From CAUZWH01 sp965224275 (GTDB lineage Bacteria > Pseudomonadota > Alphaproteobacteria > SHVV01): 64,000 nt of DNA. The stretch spans positions 310,001 through 374,000 of the forward strand of contig CBDCYR010000015.1 of NCBI GenBank assembly GCA_965224275.1, read 5' to 3'. Position 1 is the first letter of the stretch; every line of letters starts with the position of its first letter. Positions 33,149-42,215 of this stretch are shown one piece after another. A program made the translations under genes and the position numbers. The notes beneath the pieces are model-generated. The model was not told where the DNA came from. It was given only the letters and a program-made list of their open reading frames with translations, and did no database searches.

Positions 33149-34486
33149 ATGAGTTCTGAAACACAAGATGCCACCAAGCCATACAGCGCCTACTACCACG
33201 AACGGGCGACCCAAGAGGATGTCGAGCTTACGCACGTGGCGCGCCACACCCCGGGTGGCGAGTATTTGCGGCGTTTTTGGCATCCCATTGCAATGTCGTC
33301 GGAGGTCAAGAAGGATCCGCTCAAAGTTCGTATCCTGGCCGAAGACCTAATCCTGTTCCGCGACCTCAGCGGCAATTTGGGCCTACTTGAGAAACGTTGC
33401 GTCCATCGCAACACGTCGTTGGAATTTGGCCTGATCCGTGAACATGGCATCCAGTGTTGCTATCACGGCTGGCACTTCGACATAGACGGAACCATTCTCG
33501 AAATTCCCGGTGAACCGGCGGGTAACACAATCCGCCAGCGACTATGCCAGGGCGCTTATCCCGTCCACGAATTCCAGGGTTTGATCTTCGCCTATATGGG
33601 GCCACCGGAATCGAAGCCGGATTTTCCAGTCTACGATTTCATGGTGCGTCCCAACCATGAGCACATCGCGGTGAAATGGCATTCGCCATGCAACTGGCTG
33701 CAAATTCGCGAGAACGCTCAAGATCCGGCCCACTTCTCGTTCTTGCACTCCATGTTTGAAGTGCAGCAGTTCGGGGACTGGGCCTACGAGCTTCCCCTGA
33801 TGGAGACCCACGATTCGCCGCTTGGCCAAATCACCTATAGCGCCAGGCGTATTAACGGATATCTCCACGTCCGCGCGCAGGAGTTATTGCTGCCCAACAT
33901 AGCCCGAGTGCCAGACATTGGCGCCGATTTCAAGACATCTTTGCCGCTGGTTTTCGAACGCGGCGTCACGACCTGGGTGGTGCCGTGGGATGACACCAAC
34001 GCCATGACAATTGGATGGTTTCATTTTAGCGATGATATGGAACCGAGTTACCGGAAACAGTATTTCGACATGCTCCACGTCGGGCAAACCGGTAACCGTA
34101 CCTATGAAGCGCGGCGTAGATCGCCTGGCGATTGGGATGCCTGGGTCCTGCAAGGACAAATCTCGCGACATCGCAACGAGCATCTTTCATGGTCGGACAC
34201 CGGCGTCGCACTGCTACGCAAACAAATCCGCGAAGGAATCGAGGCCGTACGAGACGGCAAGGATCCGAAGGGCGTGATTCGTAATAGCGGTACGCAGCCG
34301 ATCCCGACCAGCGCGCATAACCGAGTTAAAAGCGGGGTCCCAGAAGCCCCCGACAACGAGGCCGAACAGAAACTATGGCGGGACTTTGCCCGCGAGAGCC
34401 TCGATATGGCGCTCGCTGGCAAGCTGAGCCAAAGTGACAGTGCCGCGATCCCTGACGAAATTGTCAGGCCGGTCGAGGTTGTTTAG
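33149..34486 (+). CDS. Phthalate-type Rieske oxygenase
   Basis: The 445-residue, single-subunit-type oxygenase has Rieske ligands C84, H86, C103 and H106 and a canonical iron site NAQDPAHFSFLH (D192, H195, H200). The start HVARHTPGGEYLRRFWHPIAMSSEV and the Rieske loop CVHRNTSLEFGLI resemble phthalate 4,5-dioxygenase-like enzymes. It is distinct from the alpha/beta paralogues nearby. It is followed 54 bases later by the haem-oxygenase-like protein gene and then a [2Fe-2S] subunit on the same strand, which may form an operon. Electron donor not identified. Confidence 0.88.
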   Translation: MSSETQDATKPYSAYYHERATQEDVELTHVARHTPGGEYLRRFWHPIAMSSEVKKDPLKVRILAEDLILFRDLSGNLGLLEKRCVHRNTSLEFGLIREHGIQCCYHGWHFDIDGTILEIPGEPAGNTIRQRLCQGAYPVHEFQGLIFAYMGPPESKPDFPVYDFMVRPNHEHIAVKWHSPCNWLQIRENAQDPAHFSFLHSMFEVQQFGDWAYELPLMETHDSPLGQITYSARRINGYLHVRAQELLLPNIARVPDIGADFKTSLPLVFERGVTTWVVPWDDTNAMTIGWFHFSDDMEPSYRKQYFDMLHVGQTGNRTYEARRRSPGDWDAWVLQGQISRHRNEHLSWSDTGVALLRKQIREGIEAVRDGKDPKGVIRNSGTQPIPTSAHNRVKSGVPEAPDNEAEQKLWRDFARESLDMALAGKLSQSDSAAIPDEIVRPVEVV

Positions 34487-34540
34487 ATTTGTGGGCTCGC
34501 GAACTGAAACGCAGTGACGCGCACGATTGGGGAGAAAGAA

Positions 34541-35233
34541 ATGTCCAGTGCAGATGCCTTTATTCAGGAACTTCAGGACGCCGTTAACGAACGTCACCAG
34601 GCCAATCATCCGTTGGTTGACAAGATCGCGGCCGGCGAAGCCAAGCGGGAAGCCATAACCGGCGCAATCACCGAGCACTGGCACTGGATCAGTAATCTTC
34701 TGCCCGAGGCGTTCTACAACATTTGCTCGCGCGCACCGCAGGACGTGATCGACATGGAGGTCGAGAACCTCGAGGAAGAAACCGATCCTGAGAATCCCCA
34801 CGTCGACCTGATCGTTCGCTTTGCCGAGGCCTGCGGGGTCCCCCGTGCCGAGCTCAAGGCCGGGCGCGGACTGCCGACCACGGAATCATGGCTTAACTGG
34901 GAGTTGTCGACGACGCGCAACCAGCCCTGGATCGCAGGCTTGGCGGGCGTTCACGTATCGAGCGAGGCACAAGAGCCGAGACTGTTCTCCAAGATCCTCC
35001 CGGCCTTGCGTGAGACCTATAAATATTCGGAACATGACCTCGAATATTGGTGGCTGCATGCGGAGGCCGACATCGAGCACGGCGGCCGGGCCATGGATAT
35101 CCTGGCCAAGCATTGCGACACCCGCGAGAAACAGGAACTGGCGCTTCACTGGGCTCGCGAAGGCGCCCGCATGAAGTACATGTTCTGGGATGGCATCAAC
35201 ATCCACTACGAAATGGGCTATCCGCTGCAGTAG
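34541..35233 (+). CDS. Haem-oxygenase-like di-iron protein (TenA/PqqC/CADD-like), copy 1
   Basis: The 230-residue, all-helical protein fits the iron-containing haem-oxygenase-like group. Candidate metal ligands are E80-x6-H87, E142 and H173-x3-D177-x2-H180, the same pattern as the di-iron protein CADD and related haem-oxygenase-like oxidases. Such enzymes activate O2 for N-oxygenation, desaturation or C-C cleavage; the reaction here is unknown. GGGGAGAAAGAA precedes ATG 34541. It follows a Rieske gene and precedes a molybdenum-hydroxylase [2Fe-2S] subunit. A second, highly similar copy at 46556-47260 has the same downstream neighbour, pointing to a functional link. Confidence 0.8.
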   Translation: MSSADAFIQELQDAVNERHQANHPLVDKIAAGEAKREAITGAITEHWHWISNLLPEAFYNICSRAPQDVIDMEVENLEEETDPENPHVDLIVRFAEACGVPRAELKAGRGLPTTESWLNWELSTTRNQPWIAGLAGVHVSSEAQEPRLFSKILPALRETYKYSEHDLEYWWLHAEADIEHGGRAMDILAKHCDTREKQELALHWAREGARMKYMFWDGINIHYEMGYPLQ

Positions 35234-35251
35234 CTGCTGCGGTACGGATCT

Positions 35252-35776
35252 TTGGCCATCCCCGAGACCGCGGAGCGTGAGGACCGAATTCCGGTTCGCG
35301 TTACCGTCAATGGCCGGATCTATGAACGTGAGGTCGAAGCGCGTCTCCTGCTGGTCGATTTCATCCGTCATCACCTCCATTTGACCGGGACCCATGTGGG
35401 CTGCGCGCATGGCGTGTGCGGCGCCTGCACGATCGAGGTCGATGGCCACACCATGCGGAGTTGCCTGATGTTCGCCGGCCAGGCGGATGGGGCTAGCCTG
35501 ACGACCGTTGAGGGATTAGCGGGCGATGGCCCCCTCACCCCGCTGCAGCAGGCCTTCCACGAAAATCATGCGCTGCAATGCGGTTACTGCACGCCGGGCT
35601 TTCTGATGTCAGCCGGAGAATTGTTGGTGCAAAACCCCGATCCAACCGACGACGAAATCCGGGTTTGGCTATCGGGTAATCTGTGTCGTTGTACGGGCTA
35701 CGTAAACATCGTGCGCGCCGTCAAGGCGGCTGCGCAGTTACTGAGGGAGAGGAGCGCGAGCACGTCGGCCGCTTAG
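35252..35776 (+). CDS. Molybdenum hydroxylase [2Fe-2S] small subunit, copy 1
   Basis: The 174-residue CoxS/XDH-type subunit has the plant-type cluster site GCAHGVCGACTIEVDGH with a later C in RSC, and the second site QCGYCTPGF ... CRCTGYVNIVRAV. It carries electrons from the molybdenum site to FAD. Start is TTG at 35252 (no ATG is available), 18 bases after the di-iron gene. It is nearly identical over its core to copy 2 at 47279. No molybdenum or FAD subunit follows directly; the nearest large subunit is at 38612 beyond three minus-strand genes, so this looks like a displaced operon fragment or shared subunit. Confidence 0.9.
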   Translation: MAIPETAEREDRIPVRVTVNGRIYEREVEARLLLVDFIRHHLHLTGTHVGCAHGVCGACTIEVDGHTMRSCLMFAGQADGASLTTVEGLAGDGPLTPLQQAFHENHALQCGYCTPGFLMSAGELLVQNPDPTDDEIRVWLSGNLCRCTGYVNIVRAVKAAAQLLRERSASTSAA

Positions 35777-35809
35777 ACGTGTCAACCTTCCACGGCGCCG
35801 ACCACACCG

Positions 35810-35827
35810 GTGGATTTCATCCACTAG
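35810..35827. repeat. Short dispersed palindrome (copy 4)
   Basis: GTGGATTTCATCCACTAG; arms GTGGAT and ATCCAC are perfect around TTC. It lies between the convergent ends of the [2Fe-2S] gene and the beta-subunit gene, where it may also act as a terminator-like stem. Confidence 0.8.
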
Positions 35828-35855
35828 GACCGTTTCCGCGCGATCGATACTCAGA

Positions 35856-36314
35856 TCAGATAGGTGCTTGCCAGCCGATCCCGATGTCGCGGGTCTCTAG
35901 TCGCACGGTCCTGCCAACAAAGAGCAAGACATTCTCTCCACTGATATCGATTTCATCGTGGTAATGCCCGCCTGCAAATAGCCGCGACTGGCCGTCGGGA
36001 TCGGTGTGCATCACGATGAGCGAACTCGTGACCGACGCACGCTCGCCGTTCCGCTCGATCATCGAGACCGAGGCGTGGCGCATGAGCGTACCGAGCAGCC
36101 GGACGTGTTCTGGTAAAACTTCCGCCAGCGTCTCAAATGCCGCGCGCTGATGCCTCATCCACACCATGTCTTTGCGTATTTCGGCGCTATACACGCGGAT
36201 CTGGTAGCTGAAATCGGCGGCGCACAGTTTCAGGAACGACGCAAAGTCCTCCTGGTCGAGATAAAGGCAGGACCGGCCGATCAGCTGCCGAATCTCGTCG
36301 TTGCCGGCCGCCAT
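35856..36314 (-). CDS. Rieske oxygenase beta subunit, pair 3
   Basis: The 152-residue NTF2-like beta subunit reads IRQLIGRSCLYLDQEDFASFLKLCAADFSYQIRVYSAEIRKDM, VTSSLIVMHTDPDGQSRLFAGGHYHDEID and VRLETRDIGIGW. It is the most divergent of the three beta subunits; its C-terminus ends GIGWQAPI instead of FGPHVIL. ATG at 36314 follows the alpha stop by five bases, so the pair is tightly coupled. Confidence 0.87.
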   Translation of the reverse strand: MAAGNDEIRQLIGRSCLYLDQEDFASFLKLCAADFSYQIRVYSAEIRKDMVWMRHQRAAFETLAEVLPEHVRLLGTLMRHASVSMIERNGERASVTSSLIVMHTDPDGQSRLFAGGHYHDEIDISGENVLLFVGRTVRLETRDIGIGWQAPI

Positions 36315-36319
36315 GGCCG

Positions 36320-37516
36320 CTATGGCTTGGCGCGCTCGGCGGCACCGGGTGGAACGCCCATCAAGCGGCTCCACTCGGCGTAAAACCCACGCATGATGCC
36401 GTCATCCTGGGCCCGCATGCCCTCTTCGCGGGCGATGATTTGCGCCTCGGCGCCGCCGAGCCGGAACCCTTTTCCCAGCGCTTCGACGCCAAAGCCGTCT
36501 TCCGGCATGTTGGGGCTGAATGGACCCCAAAATTCGTTGTGGTGGTTGACGCGCATCTCGCGCTCTTCAGCAGTATCGGCCTTCGGTGCCAGGCCACGGC
36601 ATTCGACCAGGGTTTCGAACGGGCTTATGGGATGGGTGATGTCGATGCGCATCACCGTTCCCCGGGTCGCAACCACACCGTTGGGAAACAGCGGCACCGA
36701 TTGGAAGCCATCGGGATCGACACCGGGCAAGCACTCCTTACGAACCCGCACCTCGGTCGCGTCGTGGGCGGTGTAGTCCGCCGTCATACCCAGGAACCGA
36801 GCATGACCGTTGGGGTAGAGGTGAATGCTGCGTTGGGCGAACGCCTCCTCCGTCATGATGTTGGTGTGCCGAACCACGGCGTGCATGACCTCGTGGTAGG
36901 GCTCCATGTTCGTGGCCTGCCAATCCTTCCAATTCCCCTTCACGATCGTCCGATTGAAGTGGATGACCTCGAGGTCGAGGGCCAACGCTTGCGCCATCGA
37001 TTCGAGGGCATCGCCGAGGTGCTCGGCGAGCGGCTTGCAGTCGCTATCGAGATTAAAGAAGACGAGCCCGTGTTTGACCTCCGTCCTGATCTCGCGCAGC
37101 CCGCAATTCTCCTGGTCCAACCCGCTTTCCTCATAAGCCTGCGCCCGCGGGATGCCGATGCACTTGCCTTGTGGATCGTAGGTCCAGTGATGATAGAAGC
37201 ACTGGATCTGCCGCGCATTGCCGCTTACGTCGTTGACCAGTTTTGCGCCGCGGTGCGAGCAGACGTTGACAAAGGAGCGCACCTTGCCATCGCCGCCACG
37301 GATCGACAGCAGCGGCAGGCCGATGTGGTCGAAGGTGCGAAAATCGTACTTCGCGGGCAGTTCGCTTTCGTGGCAGGCCAACCGCCAAACCCGGTCAAGG
37401 ATGCGTTCACGCTCCATCTCGAATACATCCGCATCGTTGTAGGCGGCGGCGCTTACATAGTGCGAATGAGCGATACCGCGATGAGCGCTTTGGTCGCTTG
37501 AGGTTTTGGTTGTCAT
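36320..37516 (-). CDS. Rieske oxygenase alpha subunit, pair 3
   Basis: The 398-residue protein has Rieske ligands C86, H88, C106 and H109. The iron-site segment TNMEPYHEVMH carries E205 where Asp is canonical, and H208-x3-H212, as in pairs 1 and 2. It reads into its own beta gene. It is more distant from pairs 1 and 2 than they are from each other, so a different substrate is likely. It lies downstream of the SDR gene at 37644 on the same strand (127-bp gap), which might oxidise a cis-diol or alcohol formed by the oxygenase. Confidence 0.9.
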   Translation of the reverse strand: MTTKTSSDQSAHRGIAHSHYVSAAAYNDADVFEMERERILDRVWRLACHESELPAKYDFRTFDHIGLPLLSIRGGDGKVRSFVNVCSHRGAKLVNDVSGNARQIQCFYHHWTYDPQGKCIGIPRAQAYEESGLDQENCGLREIRTEVKHGLVFFNLDSDCKPLAEHLGDALESMAQALALDLEVIHFNRTIVKGNWKDWQATNMEPYHEVMHAVVRHTNIMTEEAFAQRSIHLYPNGHARFLGMTADYTAHDATEVRVRKECLPGVDPDGFQSVPLFPNGVVATRGTVMRIDITHPISPFETLVECRGLAPKADTAEEREMRVNHHNEFWGPFSPNMPEDGFGVEALGKGFRLGGAEAQIIAREEGMRAQDDGIMRGFYAEWSRLMGVPPGAAERAKP

Positions 37517-37643
37517 GTTGACCGTCCTTGCGAGGGGGTTGGCGCGCCCGGTGTCGGGGCGCTTTGTCCAGGCAGACCTGACCGTTCGGAAATGAGTCTA
37601 GGTCTATCGGTTCCCAGGAACAACATCGTTGCTGATCTGCCGG

Positions 37644-38387
37644 CTACCAGATCGTCCAGCCGCCATCGACCATAATGGTCTCGCCATGGATGACGCTGGA
37701 GTCGTCGCAAGCCAGAAACACAGCCGTGCCGGTCATCTCTTCGACGGCGAGAAAGTCGCGGCCGGATGCAGTGCGGTCTTGGAGCCAGCCCGTATGTTCG
37801 GGTCCGCGCATGTGTTCGTTCAGACGTGTTGCGACATTGCCCGGTGCGAGATGGTTGACGTTGATGTTTTCTTTTGCGAGCTCCACTGCGAGCGCTTTGG
37901 TTAGATTGGTCAGGCCGCCTTTGGAGGCGCAATAACCCGCGCAATTGGGAACGCCACCGACCCCGGCGATCGAGCCGATGTTGATCACTTTGCCACCGCC
38001 GCGGGACCGAAACGACGGCAAGACCGCTTTGACCAGGAAAAAGGGCCCTTTGAGGTTGAGGTCGACCTGCTCGTCCCAAATCGCTTCGGTCGTCTCTTCA
38101 ACCGGCGCAAAAGTGATCGTACCGGAGTTGTTGACCAGAATGTCGACCCCACCGAACGTCTCCATCACCGAACCCATCATCGAGTCGATCTCGGTAACCA
38201 AGCTACAATCGGCCTTGAATGTTTTGACCGCGTCACCGATCTCCACCTCGAGTGCCTCCGCCTTCACCTCATCGGCGTGGTAGGTCGCCGCGACTCGTGC
38301 CCCCTCGGCTACGAAGCGGCGCACGATGGCTTCGCCGATCCCGTGGGTGCCGCCGGTCACCAGCGCTATTTTGTCACTCAATTTCAT
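37644..38387 (-). CDS. Short-chain dehydrogenase/reductase
   Basis: The 247-residue classical SDR has TGGTHGIG (12-19), NNSG, the catalytic Ser in INIGSIAG and Tyr/Lys in YCASK, and a C-terminal MVDGGWTIW. It should oxidise or reduce an alcohol/ketone or a dihydrodiol with NAD(P). ATG at 38387 follows GCGGAGG; the longer frame upstream lacks support. It precedes Rieske pair 3 on the same strand, which makes a dihydrodiol or hydroxy-acid step plausible. It is divergent from the molybdenum subunit at 38612. Confidence 0.88.
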   Translation of the reverse strand: MKLSDKIALVTGGTHGIGEAIVRRFVAEGARVAATYHADEVKAEALEVEIGDAVKTFKADCSLVTEIDSMMGSVMETFGGVDILVNNSGTITFAPVEETTEAIWDEQVDLNLKGPFFLVKAVLPSFRSRGGGKVINIGSIAGVGGVPNCAGYCASKGGLTNLTKALAVELAKENINVNHLAPGNVATRLNEHMRGPEHTGWLQDRTASGRDFLAVEEMTGTAVFLACDDSSVIHGETIMVDGGWTIW

Positions 38388-38611
38388 CAGTGCCTCCGCC
38401 TTTTTGCCGCGCTGCTCTGTTCCCGCGGCAGGTTTAACCAATAGAATACGTCGGTTCTCAACGGAAGTTGATTTTCTCATGCGACCCCGAGAGAGCCCAA
38501 CGCGATTTGGATTTAGTGACTGTCGCCGCCGCGCGGGCCGACTGTGTCGCACGCCTAGTGTGTTAAGTTCGTGCGCTCGGCGACACGACGTCGCGAACGA
38601 AAGCGCGCTGA

Positions 38612-40984
38612 ATGGCTGAAGGTCACAATCACTATATCGGCGAACCGGTTCTACGACGTGAGGACGATCGTCTCTTGCGCGGCTTCGGCCGCTTTCTCGA
38701 CGATGTCACGGAGCCACCTGAAACCCTACACATCACGTTCGTGCGCAGCCCCATTGCCCACGGGTTGATCCGTTCGATCGACACCGTTGCGGCTGCGGCC
38801 CTGCCGGGTGTGGTTGCCGTCGTAACCGCAGCCGATATCGGTGACGCCATAAAGCCGATGCGTTCAGATTACGATCGGCCGGGCTTTCATCCGACCGACT
38901 GGCCGGTGATCGCTGCCGAGCGGGTTCGCTATGTCGGCGAGATCGTCGCCGTCGTGCTCGCCGAAAGTCCTTACGTAGCCGAAGACGCCGTCGATCTCGT
39001 GGCGGTGGACTACGAGTTGCTCTCCGCGGTGACAACTGTCGAGGATGCGCTCGCACCGGAAGCCCCGCCGGTACACCAAGAGATCGGTACCAACGTTCTC
39101 TTTCACAATGCGTTCAAGACCGAAGGGTTCGACGAAATATTTGATGCCGCCGATCACATCTTTGGCGATGAATTTCATAACAACCGAATCGCCGCGGTCT
39201 CGTTGGAACCTCGCGGCTTCGTGGTCGACTACGATCGCGGCGAGGATGCGCTTGTCGTCTATGCGTCGACTCAGATGCCGCATTTGCACCGCGACTGTTT
39301 GGCTGAGCATCTCGGTATCGAGGACACCAAAGTTCGCGTGATTGCACCCGACGTGGGCGGCGGTTTTGGTATGAAAGCGTACGTCTACCCCGAGGATCTC
39401 CTGGGCGCTGCGCTGGCGCGCCGATACAAATGCGCGACAAAATGGGTGCCGGACCGGCGCGACGATTTCCAGAGCAGCGTCCACTGCCGCGACCATCTGT
39501 TCAAGGTCGAACTCGCGATGTCGGCAGCTGGCATCCTGCAAGCCGTCCGGGTGAGGATCTACGTCAACTCCGGAGCCTATTCGTCGTACCCAATGGGATC
39601 GGCAATCGAAGCCGCCGGTGGCGCATTGATGTTGCCCGGACCTTATAAGTTCGGCTTCTACGCCTTCGAAACATCGGCCATATCAACCAACGTCTGCCCG
39701 ACCGGAGCGTTTCGGGGCATCGCCGCGCCCTCGGCGTTCTTCGCGACCGAAGGACTGATGGATCGGGCAGCCCACGCACTGGGCCTCGATCCGGTGGAGA
39801 TCCGGGTTCGTAATCTCCTGAAGCCGGAAGAGTTTCCCTATGTCAACACGATGGGTATTCGCTACGACACGGGGTCGTATCTCGAACAACTCGAGCGCGC
39901 CCGCGAATTAATCGGCTACGACGAATACCGCCGCAACCAACCGGCCTCGCGCAAGGAAAACGGCGTTTATCGTGGCATTGGGATCGCCTGCATCATCGAG
40001 CACAGCGGCCAGGGCGCTGCACGCTACCGACAGCGTGGCATGTTGCGGCTGCCGGGCTTCGAGGGTGCGCACATCAAGATAGAACGCAGCGGTAAAGCTT
40101 TTGCTTATGTCAGTCAGGCCACCCAAGGCCAGGGCCATCTGACCGTATTTGCGCAAGTCGCGGCCGAGCAACTCGGCATTTCGCTGGATAACGTGACGGT
40201 GGTTGAGGGCGATTCAAATACCACGCCATACGGCATGGGCACCGGCGCCAGTCGCGGCGCCGTGGTCGCCGGCGGCGCGGTGCTCCGCGCGGCGGGCGAG
40301 GTGCGAAAAAAGATACTGCGCATCGCCGGACACCTCCTGGAAGTTCATCCGCAAGATCTCGAACTCGAAGATGGTCAGGCCTACGTCCGGGGCGTCCCAC
40401 AAATCAAAGTTGCCCTGGAAGACATCGCTTTGATCGCTCACTCGGCCGATGATCGCGCCTTGCCGGAAGGCGAAACTTACGGACTTGAGGCCATCGAGTA
40501 TTACGACCCACCGGTCACCTCGATCGCCAGCGCCGTCCATGCGGCTTGCGTTGCGATTGATGCGGTTACCGGATTGGTGAAAGTCGAGCGTTATGTCGTT
40601 GTTCATGATTGCGGGCGGGTCATTAATCCAATCATCGTCGACGGGCAGGTTCACGGCGCGGTCGGACAGGGTCTGGGTCAGGCACTCATGGAAGCCGTTC
40701 TCTACGACCGAGATGGCCAACTCCTAACGGCCCAACTACTGGACTACGTCCTGCCGACCACGGCCGATATTCCCGATATGGTGGTAACGCACATCGAAAC
40801 ACCGTCGCTTGATACCGAAGGCGGCTTTAAAGGCGTGGGAGAGAGCGGCAACATCGCGTCGTTGCCGGTGATTGCAAACGCCGTGTCCGACGCGCTGTTA
40901 CCGCTGGGGGCCACGGTGAACCGGCTTCCCCTGAGGCCTGATTACGTGCTCGGGCTGATCGAGGCGAACCAAGCCAAACATTAG
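38612..40984 (+). CDS. Molybdenum hydroxylase large (Mo-binding) subunit, copy 1
   Basis: The 790-residue XDH/CoxL-family subunit starts HYIGEPVLRREDDRLLRGFGRFLDD and has VGGGFGMKAYVYPE, the active-site loop TGAFRGIAAPSAFF, QATQGQGHLTVFAQ, VVHDCGRVINP and the C-terminal catalytic Glu in GFKGVGESGN. The loop lacks the AYxCSFR motif of true CO dehydrogenase, so it is an aromatic, heteroaromatic or aldehyde-type hydroxylase. No FAD or [2Fe-2S] gene is adjacent; the copy-1 [2Fe-2S] gene is 2.8 kb upstream. About half of the residues look shared with the subunit at 47919. The ribosome site is weak. Confidence 0.88.
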   Translation: MAEGHNHYIGEPVLRREDDRLLRGFGRFLDDVTEPPETLHITFVRSPIAHGLIRSIDTVAAAALPGVVAVVTAADIGDAIKPMRSDYDRPGFHPTDWPVIAAERVRYVGEIVAVVLAESPYVAEDAVDLVAVDYELLSAVTTVEDALAPEAPPVHQEIGTNVLFHNAFKTEGFDEIFDAADHIFGDEFHNNRIAAVSLEPRGFVVDYDRGEDALVVYASTQMPHLHRDCLAEHLGIEDTKVRVIAPDVGGGFGMKAYVYPEDLLGAALARRYKCATKWVPDRRDDFQSSVHCRDHLFKVELAMSAAGILQAVRVRIYVNSGAYSSYPMGSAIEAAGGALMLPGPYKFGFYAFETSAISTNVCPTGAFRGIAAPSAFFATEGLMDRAAHALGLDPVEIRVRNLLKPEEFPYVNTMGIRYDTGSYLEQLERARELIGYDEYRRNQPASRKENGVYRGIGIACIIEHSGQGAARYRQRGMLRLPGFEGAHIKIERSGKAFAYVSQATQGQGHLTVFAQVAAEQLGISLDNVTVVEGDSNTTPYGMGTGASRGAVVAGGAVLRAAGEVRKKILRIAGHLLEVHPQDLELEDGQAYVRGVPQIKVALEDIALIAHSADDRALPEGETYGLEAIEYYDPPVTSIASAVHAACVAIDAVTGLVKVERYVVVHDCGRVINPIIVDGQVHGAVGQGLGQALMEAVLYDRDGQLLTAQLLDYVLPTTADIPDMVVTHIETPSLDTEGGFKGVGESGNIASLPVIANAVSDALLPLGATVNRLPLRPDYVLGLIEANQAKH

Positions 40985-41004
40985 GTTCGCTAAGCTCTCT
41001 TATC

Positions 41005-41098
41005 TCCCCCTCACCCCCGCCCTCTCCCCGATGGGAGAGGGAGCCCTCCGGGCGCACGACGGAAGCCCTCTCCCTTGGGGGAGAGGGTTGGGTGAGAG
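41005..41098. repeat. CCCTCTCCC-type high-GC inverted repeat (second copy)
   Basis: CCCCTCACCC...CCCTCTCC and GGGAGAGGG units occur twice in hairpin form across about 94 bp, closely related to the copy at 19239-19339. It fills the centre of the 202-bp gap between the large subunit gene and the TRAP system C gene. Confidence 0.7.
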
Positions 41099-41186
41099 TA
41101 AAATATGGCGACCGGGTCGTCGCCAGCTTTGATGGCTTCGAGGCCGATAAGGAAATATAGTTCGGGCATAGATTAGGGAGGACAAA

Positions 41187-42215
41187 ATGCAAGTTAGTCG
41201 GATGCTGTTAGTCGGCGCGGTCAGCGCCGTTGTTACGAGTTTTGGGATGGCCTCGAGCGCCACCGCGGCGGAAATGAAGCTCGATGCGATCTTTTCGATC
41301 CCGACCCAGAGCACGATCAATATCCCCACCAAACGGATGATCGAAGACGTTAATAAGAGCTGCAAGGGCCTGGTTCAGATCAACCTCAAGGGCGGACCCG
41401 AGGCGATTCCGACAAATCAGCAGATGAGCGCCCTCAAGCGCGGCATCATTGGGCTATATGCCGGTGCGGCGGGTTATTATCAGGGTCAGGTGCCCGAGCT
41501 TGAAGCGCTTTACGGCAGCAACAAGACCGCAATGGAGCAGCGCAAGGCTGGCGCCACGGCAATGCTCGATGGATTTTTTCAGAAGAGGGTCAATGGCAAA
41601 CTTCTCGCCGAGTACGGGTCCGGCTACAAATTCCTGCTCCTGTTCCGCAATGAGCCGAAAGTTGCGGCGAACGGGCACCTCGACGTCAAGGGTACGTCGG
41701 TCCGGGGAACCGGAACTTACAAGCCGTTCTACGATGCGCTCGGGGTAAAAATGGTGTCGATCTACACCAACGAGGTGCATGGCTCGCTCGAACGCGGCCT
41801 GGTCGACGGTGTCGGCTGGGTGACGACGGGTGCGGTTCAACTGGGCTGGACCAAGTTTCTCAAATACCGCCTCGAGCCCTACTTCATGCAAGGCGGCAAC
41901 ATCATCGTCGTCAACCTGGATAAGTGGGACGCGATGTCAGCCGAGCAGCAGACATGTCTGAGCGTCAGGGTTGTCAAGCATGAGGCGCTGGCCCACAAGT
42001 TCTTCCAGGAAGAGGACGCTCGCGAACTTGACCGCATGAAAGGCGCCGGCGTAACCACCGTCAAACTGGCAGGCGAGGGCGCCAAGAAATTCCTCAGCGA
42101 TTTCCAGGACAATCACTGGAAAAAGATGGTGGAGCTTGGCACGGATCAGGCGACGGTTGATGCTCTGAAGAAGCTTTATTACGATCCGTCGCGGGCACCG
42201 GGTGTCTTTCAATAG
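41187..42215 (+). CDS. dctP: TRAP transporter substrate-binding protein (DctP-type), system C
   Basis: The 342-residue periplasmic binding protein has a signal peptide (MQVSRMLLVGAVSAVVTSFG ... TAAE), the arginine region GTSVRGTGTYKPFYDALGV and ERGLVDGVGWVTTGAVQ. GGGAGG precedes the ATG. The TAG stop falls in the first of three tandem 14-bp repeats. It heads a TRAP operon interrupted by a SnoaL-like gene and lies just downstream of a molybdenum hydroxylase subunit gene, whose substrate it may import. Confidence 0.9.
   Translation: MQVSRMLLVGAVSAVVTSFGMASSATAAEMKLDAIFSIPTQSTINIPTKRMIEDVNKSCKGLVQINLKGGPEAIPTNQQMSALKRGIIGLYAGAAGYYQGQVPELEALYGSNKTAMEQRKAGATAMLDGFFQKRVNGKLLAEYGSGYKFLLLFRNEPKVAANGHLDVKGTSVRGTGTYKPFYDALGVKMVSIYTNEVHGSLERGLVDGVGWVTTGAVQLGWTKFLKYRLEPYFMQGGNIIVVNLDKWDAMSAEQQTCLSVRVVKHEALAHKFFQEEDARELDRMKGAGVTTVKLAGEGAKKFLSDFQDNHWKKMVELGTDQATVDALKKLYYDPSRAPGVFQ

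Noticed and set aside
34541..35233. Thiaminase TenA or PQQ synthase PqqC as the identity of the haem-oxygenase-like proteins
   Set aside because: No thiamine or PQQ genes are nearby, and the E-x6-H / H-x3-D-x2-H pattern fits the di-iron group better.
37513..38079. Minus-strand open frame of 188 codons overlapping the SDR gene end
   Set aside because: Low-complexity Arg/Gln-rich translation in another frame of a real SDR gene.
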